Source: an uncultured bacterium
Lineage (GTDB): Bacteria; Planctomycetota; Phycisphaerae; Phycisphaerales; UBA1924
Length of the DNA stretch: 35,838 bases
NCBI GenBank assembly: GCA_938003595.1
Contig: CALKYH010000234.1
Location: 1-35,838 of the forward strand
Reading direction: 5' to 3'
The translations under genes and the position numbers were made by a program. The notes beneath the pieces were generated by a model, which was not told the DNA's origin, searched no databases, and was given only the letters and a program-made list of their open reading frames with translations. Of the stretch, positions 8,783 through 15,760 are shown piece after piece (positions within the stretch are counted from its first letter, which is position 1; the number at the start of each line of letters is the position of its first letter).

Positions 8783-10290
8783 GCAACCTCGCCGTGCTGC
8801 CGATCGTGATCCCGATGGCGACCGCGCTGGCGTGCCTGGCGGCGTCGAAGCGGCCCGGGGCGCAGCGGGCGCTGAGCGTGCTGGGGGCGTCGGCGCTGCT
8901 GGGGGCGACGGCGACGCTGTTCGCGCGCGTGCTCGAGACCGGGCCGGTGACGCTGCAGGCCAGCGGCTGGCCGGCGCCGTGGGGCATCACGCTTGCTGCG
9001 GACATGTTCGGGGCGTCGCTGGCGCTGGCGGCGTCGGCGGTGTTCCTGCTGTGCGTTGTGGCGTCGCTGGCGGGGGTGGACCGTCGCCGACAGGCGTACG
9101 GCTTCCACCCGCTCATGCACACGCTGATGATGGGCGTGGGCGGGGCGTTCATCACGGGCGACCTGTTCAACCTCTATGTGTGGTTCGAGGTCATGTTGAT
9201 GTCCTCGTTCGTGCTGGTGGCGCTCGGCGGCGAGCGGAAGCAGCTCGAAGGGGCGATGAAGTATGTGACGCTGAACCTCATTTCCTCGGGCCTGTTCCTG
9301 GCGGGGGCGGGGCTGCTCTACGGCGAGGTGGGCACGCTGAACATGGCGGACCTGAGCCGGAAGCTCGCCGACCCGCAGAGCGCGGGGCTCGTGGCGCCGG
9401 CGGCGGGGCTGTTCCTCGTGGCGTTCGGGTTGAAGGCGGGCGTGTTCCCGCTGTTCTTCTGGCTGCCGGCCTCGTACCACACGCCGCCGGCGGTGGTGTC
9501 GGCGCTGTTCGGCGGGCTGCTCACGAAGGTGGGCGTGTTCGCGCTGGCGCGGGCGATGTATGTCATCTTCCCGGCGGAGGTCGGCCTGCGCGGGGAGGCG
9601 CTGGGGTGGATCGCGGGGCTGACGATGATCGTCGGCCTGCTGGGGGCGATCGCGCAGACGAATGTGCGGCGGATGCTGTCGTTCGCGCTCATCGGGCACA
9701 TCGGCTACATGGTGATGGGCCTGGCCGTCGGCGGAGAGTTGGCCCTGGCGGGGATGGCGTTCTACGCGGCGCAGCACATGCTGGTCATGACGGGTCTGTT
9801 CCTGTGCGTGGGGCTCATCTCGATGGACCGCGGGACGGAGGACACGCGCGAGCTGGGCGGGCTCTGGAGCGAGCGGCCGGCGCTGGCGATGGTGTTCCTG
9901 TTCCTGAGCGCGGCGCTGGCCGGCGTGCCGCCGACGCCGGGGTTCATCGGCAAGCTGGCGCTGGTGCAGGGGGCGGTGGAGCACGGGCGCTGGGGCCTGC
10001 TGGCGACGCTGCTCACGGCGAGCGTGATGACGCTGTATGTCGTGTTCCGGCTGTGGCTGGAGGTCTTCGCCCGGCCTCGACCCGAGGAGGACAGCGCGGC
10101 CGTCGAGGCGTTGCCCCGGCCCCTGCCCGGGTCGATGTGGTGGCCGGCGGTCGGCGCGGCGGCGCTGACGGCGGCGCTGGCGCTGGGTTCGACCTGGATC
10201 TTCCCGCTGGCCGAGCGCGCTGCGGTGGACCTGCTGCTGCCGGCGGCGCCGGGCGGGTACATCGACTCGGTGTTCGAGGTGGCGCGATGA
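8779..10290 (+). CDS. mrpD: Na+(K+)/H+ antiporter subunit D
   Basis: A 503-residue membrane protein related to NuoM/NuoN and the second proton-path subunit of Mrp. Glu137 in VWFEVMLMSSFVL and Lys219 in FGLKAGVFPLFFWLP fall exactly at the positions numbered Glu137 and Lys219 in Bacillus MrpD, which are needed for transport. ALIGHIGYMVMG and GVPPTPGFIGKLAL are further family motifs. Its ATG overlaps mrpC and its TGA overlaps mrpE, both as ATGA. Length is normal. Confidence 0.96.
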   Translation: MSNLAVLPIVIPMATALACLAASKRPGAQRALSVLGASALLGATATLFARVLETGPVTLQASGWPAPWGITLAADMFGASLALAASAVFLLCVVASLAGVDRRRQAYGFHPLMHTLMMGVGGAFITGDLFNLYVWFEVMLMSSFVLVALGGERKQLEGAMKYVTLNLISSGLFLAGAGLLYGEVGTLNMADLSRKLADPQSAGLVAPAAGLFLVAFGLKAGVFPLFFWLPASYHTPPAVVSALFGGLLTKVGVFALARAMYVIFPAEVGLRGEALGWIAGLTMIVGLLGAIAQTNVRRMLSFALIGHIGYMVMGLAVGGELALAGMAFYAAQHMLVMTGLFLCVGLISMDRGTEDTRELGGLWSERPALAMVFLFLSAALAGVPPTPGFIGKLALVQGAVEHGRWGLLATLLTASVMTLYVVFRLWLEVFARPRPEEDSAAVEALPRPLPGSMWWPAVGAAALTAALALGSTWIFPLAERAAVDLLLPAAPGGYIDSVFEVAR

Positions 10291-10760
10291 TCGCCTTCGT
10301 CTGGAACATCTTCCTGGCGCTGGCCTGGGCCGCGGCGACGGAGCGGTTCACGCCGTCGAACCTGCTCATCGGCTTCGGGCTGGGTTATGCGCTGCTGGCG
10401 CTCATGCCGCCGCTGCCGGGGGCTGGGGCGTACTACCTGCAGGTGCGTGAGATGATCGACTTCGCGGCCTTCTTCCTCAAGGAGGTGATCGTCTCGAACC
10501 TGCGGGTGGCGTATTTCGTCGTGTCGCCGCTGTCGAAGATGAATGCGGGCGTGATCGCGGTGCCGCTGGAGGACATGACGGACACGGAGCTGACGCTGCT
10601 GGCGAACATGATCACGCTGACGCCGGGCACGCTGAGCCTGGACATCTCGGACGACCGGCGGACGCTGTACATTCACACGATGTACATCGGGGATCCGGAG
10701 CAGTTCCGGCGCTCGATCCGGGAGGAGTACGCCCGAAGAGTGATCGAGGTGATGCGATGA
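10287..10760 (+). CDS. mrpE: Na+(K+)/H+ antiporter subunit E
   Basis: A 157-residue protein with two N-terminal helices (ALAWAAATERFTPSNLLIG region and LGYALLALMPP) and a soluble C-terminal domain. LANMITLTPGTLSLDIS followed by LYIHTMY is the diagnostic MrpE sequence. It sits in its usual place between mrpD and mrpF and overlaps both neighbours by four bases. It is a structural subunit of the complex. Confidence 0.95.
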   Translation: MIAFVWNIFLALAWAAATERFTPSNLLIGFGLGYALLALMPPLPGAGAYYLQVREMIDFAAFFLKEVIVSNLRVAYFVVSPLSKMNAGVIAVPLEDMTDTELTLLANMITLTPGTLSLDISDDRRTLYIHTMYIGDPEQFRRSIREEYARRVIEVMR

Positions 10761-11059
10761 TCGGCCTGCTCGCCTCCACCTCCACCGCCGCCGCCGTGGA
10801 CGCCGTGGCCAATGTGGCGCTGCTCATCGTGGCGGCGTCGATGGCGTGCAGCGTCATCCGGCTGGTGCGGGGGCCGACGCTGCCGGACCGGGTGGTGGCG
10901 CTGGACCTGCTGGGCGTGCTGAGCGCGGGCGCGATCGCCCTGTACTCAATCCGGACGCACGAGTCCACGCTGCTGCCGGTGGCGATCGTGATGGCCCTGG
11001 TGATGTTCGTCGGGACGGTGGCGTTCGCGCTGTATCTGGAGCGGAGGGCCCGCCCGTGA
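10757..11059 (+). CDS. mrpF: Na+(K+)/H+ antiporter subunit F
   Basis: A 100-residue protein with three predicted helices. The core RLVRGPTLPDRVVALD is the conserved MrpF loop, and the C-terminus is basic (YLERRARP). The N-terminus is slightly longer than usual, with an Ala/Ser/Thr run before the first helix. The ATG overlaps the mrpE stop; the TGA overlaps the GTG start of mrpG. Confidence 0.94.
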   Translation: MIGLLASTSTAAAVDAVANVALLIVAASMACSVIRLVRGPTLPDRVVALDLLGVLSAGAIALYSIRTHESTLLPVAIVMALVMFVGTVAFALYLERRARP

Positions 11060-11433
11060 TCGCCGACCTGTTCACCATCTTGTTCGTCTCCATCGGGGCG
11101 TTGTTCTGCCTGCTCGCGGCGGTCGGGATCCTGCGGATGCCGGATGTCTTCATGCGGATGCACGCCTCGAGCAAGGCGGGGACGGCGGGGGCGGCGTGCA
11201 TGTTCGCGGCGCTGGCGTTCCACTTCGCCACGCTGGGCGAGGTGACGCGCTCGATCCTGGTGGTGCTGTTCCTGTTCCTGACGGCGCCGGTGGCGGCGCA
11301 CCTGATCGGCCGGGCCTCGTACTTCGTGGGCACCAAGATGTGGGAGGGGGCGGTCCGCGACGATCTCGAGGGGCGGTACGACCACAAGACGCACACGCTG
11401 CGGGGCGAGCCGGAGGACGATTCTCCGGTCTGA
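11056..11433 (+). CDS. mrpG: Na+(K+)/H+ antiporter subunit G, GTG start
   Basis: A 125-residue protein with three helices and a soluble acidic tail (DHKTHTLRGEPEDDSPV). GILRMPDVFMRMHASSKAGT is the classic MrpG signature. The best start is the GTG at 11056, which overlaps the mrpF stop (GTGA); it begins IADLFTILFVSIGALFCLL. This is the last gene of the antiporter operon. The complex as a whole would expel Na+ and keep internal pH down, fitting a marine or alkaline habitat. Confidence 0.94.
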   Translation: MIADLFTILFVSIGALFCLLAAVGILRMPDVFMRMHASSKAGTAGAACMFAALAFHFATLGEVTRSILVVLFLFLTAPVAAHLIGRASYFVGTKMWEGAVRDDLEGRYDHKTHTLRGEPEDDSPV

Positions 11434-11471
11434 GACGGCGCCGGGACGGTGGAGGCCGGGGGGCGGGCGCC

Positions 11472-11477
11472 TACACT
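11472..11477 (+). promoter_or_regulatory. Possible -10 element of the lysW operon
   Basis: TACACT lies in the 194-base gap between mrpG and lysW. The same hexamer serves the tRNA promoter at 25788. The base 17 positions upstream gives no recognisable -35 (GTGGAG). If used, the transcript would have a leader of about 145 bases that includes the hairpin at 11572-11596. Support is weak and comes only from the hexamer and its place. Confidence 0.3.
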
Positions 11478-11571
11478 CGGGGCCGCCGGGCCCGGGCCAC
11501 CGGGTCGTGGCGGGCGCCGCGCTCCCGGGAGGGGCGCCGGAAGGCATAAAGAGGTACAAACTGCGCCCCCG

Positions 11572-11596
11572 CCGGACGCGTTGAAACGCGGTCCGG
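11572..11596 (+). promoter_or_regulatory. Hairpin in the lysW leader
   Basis: GGACGCG at 11574-11580 pairs with CGC-G-GTCC at 11587-11594 around the loop TTGAAA with one bulged G, and two more C-G pairs extend the stem. It ends about 30 bases before the lysW start. No U-run follows, so it is not a simple terminator. It could be a leader structure affecting lysW translation, or chance in GC-rich DNA. Confidence 0.3.
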
Positions 11597-11627
11597 GCGG
11601 CGGTGGATTGATGCAGGAGCGACGAGG

Positions 11628-11798
11628 ATGGCGACAGTCGAGTGCACGGAGTGCGGCGCCGAGATCGAGGCCGCGGACAATGTGATCAACGGCGAGATTC
11701 TCCCCTGCCCGAGCTGCGGGGCGGAGATGGAGGTCACCTCGACCAAGCCGCTGAAGGTGGAGCTGGCGCCGGAGGTCCGCGAGGACTGGGGCGAGTGA
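11628..11798 (+). CDS. lysW: Amino-group carrier protein LysW
   Basis: A 56-residue acidic protein missed by length-limited gene finders. Two zinc knuckles are visible: Cys6-x2-Cys9 (ECTECG) and Cys27-x2-Cys30 (CPSCG). The C-terminus is EDWGE, the invariant LysW ending, whose last glutamate (Glu56) is amide-linked through its gamma-carboxyl to the amino group of alpha-aminoadipate or glutamate. LysW protects the amino group and presents the substrate to the following enzymes. The ATG follows GACGAGG, a modest ribosome-binding site. lysX starts 37 bases after the stop. Identity is near certain; whether the pathway makes lysine, ornithine/arginine or both is not settled by this gene. Confidence 0.96.
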   Translation: MATVECTECGAEIEAADNVINGEILPCPSCGAEMEVTSTKPLKVELAPEVREDWGE

Positions 11799-11835
11799 TC
11801 GTCGGGGCCGGTTCACGAAGCGAAAGGCGGTCGGC

Positions 11836-12777
11836 ATGAAGGTCGCGATGCTCTATGCGCGGGTGCGCGTCGAAGAGAAGCTGCTGTTCGAGGAGCTCCA
11901 GCGGCGCGGCGTCGAGTGCGAGATGATCGATGTGCGGGAGGTCTCGTTCGACCTGCACGACATGACGCGCTGGGCGCAGTACGACGTGGTCATCGAGCGG
12001 TGCATCAGCCACTCCCAGGCGGAGGCGGCGCTGAGCATCCTCGACATGTTCGGCGTCAAGTGCGTGAACACCTACCGCGCGGCGCACATCTGCGGCAGCA
12101 AGCTGAACACGACGCTGGAGCTCATCCGGCACGGGGTGCCCTCGCCCAATGTGCGGATCGCCTCCACGCCGGAGGCGGCGCTGGAGACCATGGCCGCGAT
12201 GGGCGGGCAGCGGCCCGACGGGCGCTACGAGCGGCCCGTCGTGCTCAAGCCGGCGGTGGGCTCGTGGGGCCGGCTGCTGGCGAAGGTCAACGACCGCGAC
12301 GCGGCGGAAGCGATCCTCGAGCACAAGGACACGCTCGGCTCGTACCACCACTCGATCTTCTACATCCAGGAGTTCGTGAACAAGAAGGCCGGGCGGGACA
12401 TCCGCACCTTCGTGGTGGGCGACGAGACGATCGCGGCGATCTCGCGGACCAGCGAGCACTGGATCACCAACACCGCGCGGGGCGGCAAGGCCGAGGCCGT
12501 GCGCGTGACGCCGGAGCTGGACCGGATCTCGGTCGCGGCGGCGAAGGCGTGCGGCGGGGGCGTGCTGGCGATCGATCTGCTGGAGCGCGACGACGGCGAG
12601 ATCGTGGTGAACGAGGTGAACTACACCATGGAGTTCAAGAACAGCATCGCGCCGACAGGCGTGGACATCCCGGCGAAGGTCGTGGACTACGCGCTGGGCG
12701 TGGGCAGCGGGCAGATCGCGATCTCGACCTACCACATGCCGGTGTCGGGGCCGGTCGCGGGGGCCGGCGCGCGATGA
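11836..12777 (+). CDS. lysX: LysW ligase, ATP-grasp (alpha-aminoadipate or glutamate--LysW ligase)
   Basis: A 313-residue RimK-type ATP-grasp ligase. It would join the amino group of alpha-aminoadipate (LysX) or glutamate (ArgX) to the C-terminal Glu of LysW using ATP. Visible family features are MLYARVRVEEKLLFEEL at the start, the ATP-grasp lysine segment VVLKPAVGSWGRLLAKV, GRDIRTFVVGDETIAAISR, and the metal-ligand end NEVNYTMEFKNS. Length is somewhat above the usual 280 owing to a C-terminal tail rich in Gly, Ala and Val. It starts AAGGCGGTCGGC before the ATG and overlaps lysY. Substrate choice between LysX and ArgX cannot be decided by eye. Confidence 0.93.
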   Translation: MKVAMLYARVRVEEKLLFEELQRRGVECEMIDVREVSFDLHDMTRWAQYDVVIERCISHSQAEAALSILDMFGVKCVNTYRAAHICGSKLNTTLELIRHGVPSPNVRIASTPEAALETMAAMGGQRPDGRYERPVVLKPAVGSWGRLLAKVNDRDAAEAILEHKDTLGSYHHSIFYIQEFVNKKAGRDIRTFVVGDETIAAISRTSEHWITNTARGGKAEAVRVTPELDRISVAAAKACGGGVLAIDLLERDDGEIVVNEVNYTMEFKNSIAPTGVDIPAKVVDYALGVGSGQIAISTYHMPVSGPVAGAGAR

Positions 12778-13802
12778 CGATCCGGGCGAGCATCGTCGGC
12801 GGATCGGGCTACGGCGGCGGCGAGGTCCTGCGCCTGCTGCTGGGCCACCCCCTGGTCGAGGTCGCGCAGGTGACCTCGCGCCAGCAGGCGGGCAAGTTCG
12901 TGCACTCGGTCCATCCGAACCTGCGCGGGCGGACGATGCTGAAGTTCACGACGCCGGATCAGCTGGAGAAGGTGGATGTGCTGTTCCTGTGCCTGCCGCA
13001 CGGCGCGGCGAGCAAGGACATCGAGCGCTACGCCGGCCTGGCCGAGCGGATCGTGGACCTGTCGGCCGATTTCCGGCTGCGCGACCCCGGGGCCTACAAG
13101 CAGTGGTACGACTGGGAGCACCCGGCGCCGGCCTGGCTGGACCGGTTCGTCTACGGGCTGCCGGAGCTGAGCCGCGCCCAACTGCGGGGCGCGAGGTACG
13201 CCAGCGGCGTGGGCTGCAACGCGACGGCGAGCAACCTGGCGCTGCTGCCGCTGGCGCGCAAGGGGCTGATCGAGCGCGTGGTGGTGGACCTGAAGGTCGG
13301 CTCGTCCGAGGGCGGCGCGGAGAGCGGGCCCGGGACGCACCATCCCGAGCGGAGCGGGGCGATGCGGTCGTTCGCGCCGACGGGGCACCGGCACCAGGCG
13401 GAGATCCTCCAGGCGCTGGGCGACTTCGAGCTGCACTTTTCCGCCACGGCGGTCGAGGCGGTGCGGGGCGTGCTCTGCACCGCGCATGTGTTCCTGAAGG
13501 ACAAGCTGACCGACAAGGAGCTGTGGCCGATCTTCCGCGAGGCGTACGGCCAGGAGCCGTTCGTCCGGCTCGTGAAGGAGCGCCAGGGCATCCACCGGCT
13601 GCCGGACCCGAAGATCCTCGCGGGGACCAACTACGCGGATGTCGGCTTCGAGGCGGACCCGGCGTCGAAGCGCGTGGTGGTGATCAGCGCGATTGATAAT
13701 CTGATGAAGGGCGCCGCGGGCAGCGCGGTGCAGGCCATGAACCTCATGCACGGCTTCGAAGAGGACGCGGGCCTGGGCTTCGCCGGCCTGCATCCGATCT
13801 GA
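12774..13802 (+). CDS. lysY: [LysW]-aminoadipate/glutamate semialdehyde-forming reductase
   Basis: A 342-residue ArgC-like NADPH-dependent reductase that converts the LysW-bound acyl phosphate to the semialdehyde. The Rossmann motif GGSGYGGGEVLRLLLGHP is at the N-terminus. The catalytic cysteine is Cys148 in GVGCNATASN. The ArgC/LysY sequences FLCLPHGAASKD, VDLSADFRLRDP and LKVGSSEGGAE are present, as is ISAIDNLMKGAAGSAVQAMN near the end. The ATG overlaps lysX by four bases. Its LysY rather than ArgC identity rests mainly on the LysW operon. Confidence 0.93.
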   Translation: MTIRASIVGGSGYGGGEVLRLLLGHPLVEVAQVTSRQQAGKFVHSVHPNLRGRTMLKFTTPDQLEKVDVLFLCLPHGAASKDIERYAGLAERIVDLSADFRLRDPGAYKQWYDWEHPAPAWLDRFVYGLPELSRAQLRGARYASGVGCNATASNLALLPLARKGLIERVVVDLKVGSSEGGAESGPGTHHPERSGAMRSFAPTGHRHQAEILQALGDFELHFSATAVEAVRGVLCTAHVFLKDKLTDKELWPIFREAYGQEPFVRLVKERQGIHRLPDPKILAGTNYADVGFEADPASKRVVVISAIDNLMKGAAGSAVQAMNLMHGFEEDAGLGFAGLHPI

Positions 13803-13822
13803 GGCGGCGGGGAGCGCGAGCG

Positions 13823-14626
13823 ATGATCGTCGTAAAGGTGGGCGGCAGCGAGGGCATCGATCTGAACGCGGTGGCGGACGACGCGGCGGCGCTGCTCAAG
13901 GAGGGCAAGCCGCTGATCCTCGTGCACGGCGGCTCGCACCTGACGAACCAGGTGTCGGAGGCGCTCGGGCACCCGCCGCGGTTCATCACTTCGCCGTCGG
14001 GGCACACCTCGCGACGGACGGACCGGCGCACGCTCGAGATCTTCGAGATGGTGTACTGCGGGCAGGTGAACAAGGGGCTCGTCGAGAGCCTGCAGCAGCG
14101 CGGCGTGAACGCGGTGGGGTTGTCTGGCATCGACGGGCGGATCTGGGAAGGATCGCGCAAGGCGGCGATCCGCGCGGTGGAGGCCGGGCGGACGATCGTG
14201 GTGCGGGACGACTTCACGGGCACCGTCGAGAAGATCAATGTGGGGCTGCTGCGGTCGCTCCTGGACGCGGGGTATCTGCCGGTGCTGACGCCGCCGGCGA
14301 TCTCGTACGAGGGCGAGGCGATCAATGTGGACGCGGACCGCGCGGCGGGGCTGACGGCCTCGGCGCTGAAGGCGGACACGCTGATGATGCTCTCCAATGT
14401 GCCGGGGCTGCTGCGGGCGTTTCCGGACGAGAGTTCGCTCATCCCGCATGTCCGGCGTGAGGCGATCGAGCAGGCGGCGGAGGCGGCGCAGGGGCGCATG
14501 AAGAAGAAGGTGCTGGGCGCGCAGGAGGCGCTGGACGGCGGCGTGAAGCGCGTCGTCTTCGGCGACGCCCGCAAGCCCGAGCCCATCCGGCGCGCCCTGG
14601 CCGGCGCCGGCACGGTGTTCGAATGA
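13823..14626 (+). CDS. lysZ: [LysW]-aminoadipate/glutamate kinase
   Basis: A 267-residue amino-acid kinase of the ArgB/LysZ type that phosphorylates the free side-chain carboxyl of the LysW-bound substrate. It begins MIVVKVGGSEGIDLNAV, then ILVHGGSHLTNQV (glycine-rich substrate loop) and ends its core with MLSNVPGLLR and MKKKVLGAQEAL, normal for LysZ. GGGGAGCGCGAGCG precedes the ATG. It is 20 bases after lysY and overlaps lysK by four bases. Length agrees with LysZ and is shorter than most ArgB proteins. Confidence 0.94.
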   Translation: MIVVKVGGSEGIDLNAVADDAAALLKEGKPLILVHGGSHLTNQVSEALGHPPRFITSPSGHTSRRTDRRTLEIFEMVYCGQVNKGLVESLQQRGVNAVGLSGIDGRIWEGSRKAAIRAVEAGRTIVVRDDFTGTVEKINVGLLRSLLDAGYLPVLTPPAISYEGEAINVDADRAAGLTASALKADTLMMLSNVPGLLRAFPDESSLIPHVRREAIEQAAEAAQGRMKKKVLGAQEALDGGVKRVVFGDARKPEPIRRALAGAGTVFE

Positions 14627-15702
14627 TCCCCCCGACGGACGAGCAGGCGATCGAGCTGCTCAAGGGCGCGGTGGCGATCGACAGCCCGTCGCGCCAGGAG
14701 CGGCCGGTGGCGGAGTTCCTGGCCGCGCGAATGCGAGAGTGTGGCTGGGCGTCCCGGATCGACGACGCGGGCAACGCGGTGGGGGAGCGGCGCGGTCCGG
14801 CGGCCGATGCGCCGGGGCGCACGCTGGTCATGCTCGGGCACATGGACACGGCGCCGGGGAAGGTGCCGGTGCGGACCGAGGGGGACCTGCTCTACGGGCG
14901 GGGCGCCGTGGACGCGAAGGGCCCGCTGTGCGCGTTCATCGCGGGTGGGGCGCGGGCGGAGCTGCCGCCCGGGTCGCGATTGATCGTTGTGGGCGCGGTG
15001 GAGGAGGAGTCGGCGACGAGCAAGGGCGCGAGGTTCGCGGCGACGCAGTATCAGCCGGACGCGTGCCTGATCGGCGAGCCCAGCGGCTGGGACGCGGTGA
15101 CGCTGGGCTACAAGGGCCGGCTCCTGTGCGAATACACGGCGGAGCAGGACAGCGGGCACACGGCGGGGCCCGAGGCGCCGGTGGCGCACCGCGCTGTGGA
15201 CTGGATCAACGCCGTGCGCGCCTACGGCGAGCAGTTCAATGAGGGTCGGACGCGGCTGTTCGATCAGTTGATGGTCGGCGTGCGGGACATCCGGACCAGC
15301 TCCGACGGGCTGGCCGATCGGGTCGAGGTCTCCATGGGGTTTCGACTGCCGCCAAAGTTCGAGATCGACGCGTTCGAGGCGTTCGTGCGCGACGCGGCGC
15401 CGGGGGCGAAGGTCTCGTTCCGGGGGCGCGAGGTGGCGTGGGAGGACACGCGGTCGAGCGCCGCGGCGAGGGCGCTGGTGCGGGCGATTCGCGAAGAGGG
15501 CGGGTCTCCGTCGTACAAGCTCAAGACGGGCACGGCCGATCTGAACGTCGTGGGGCCGGTGTGGAAGTGTCCGATCGTGGCCTACGGGCCGGGCGACAGC
15601 CGTTTGGACCACACGCCGAATGAGCACATCTCGCTGGCGGAGTACCTGCGATCGATCCTGGTGGTGGCTCGCGCGGTCGAGGGGCTGCTCGGGGCGGGTT
15701 GA
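14623..15702 (+). CDS. lysK: [LysW]-lysine/ornithine hydrolase, M20 peptidase family
   Basis: A 359-residue zinc M20 amidohydrolase that releases the finished lysine or ornithine from LysW. Metal and catalytic residues are visible: His73 and Asp75 in LGHMDT, Asp97 in GRGAVDAKGPL, Glu127-Glu128 in AVEEES, Glu152 in IGEPS, and a late His in HTPNEHIS. YKGRLLCEY and QDSGHTAGPEAP fit LysK. The start overlaps lysZ (ATGA). The aminotransferase lysJ, which should act between LysY and LysK, is absent from this operon and must be encoded elsewhere or replaced by an ArgD-type enzyme. Confidence 0.93.
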   Translation: MIPPTDEQAIELLKGAVAIDSPSRQERPVAEFLAARMRECGWASRIDDAGNAVGERRGPAADAPGRTLVMLGHMDTAPGKVPVRTEGDLLYGRGAVDAKGPLCAFIAGGARAELPPGSRLIVVGAVEEESATSKGARFAATQYQPDACLIGEPSGWDAVTLGYKGRLLCEYTAEQDSGHTAGPEAPVAHRAVDWINAVRAYGEQFNEGRTRLFDQLMVGVRDIRTSSDGLADRVEVSMGFRLPPKFEIDAFEAFVRDAAPGAKVSFRGREVAWEDTRSSAAARALVRAIREEGGSPSYKLKTGTADLNVVGPVWKCPIVAYGPGDSRLDHTPNEHISLAEYLRSILVVARAVEGLLGAG

Positions 15703-15711
15703 CGGCCCCGG

Positions 15712-15717
15712 TACACT
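15712..15717 (+). promoter_or_regulatory. Possible -10 element for the transglutaminase-like gene
   Basis: TACACT starts nine bases after the lysK stop and 44 bases before the next start. The hexamer matches the tRNA promoter at 25788. No good -35 is found at 16-18 bases upstream, though this region overlaps coding sequence. Confidence 0.35.
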
Positions 15718-15760
15718 CCCGAGCGGGGCGGCGATAGCAGGCAACCCCGGGAGGCCCGCG

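Noticed and set aside
15620..15760. Earlier in-frame ATG for the transglutaminase-like gene
   Set aside because: It lies inside lysK and would bury the signal peptide; the ATG at 15761 has a ribosome-binding site.
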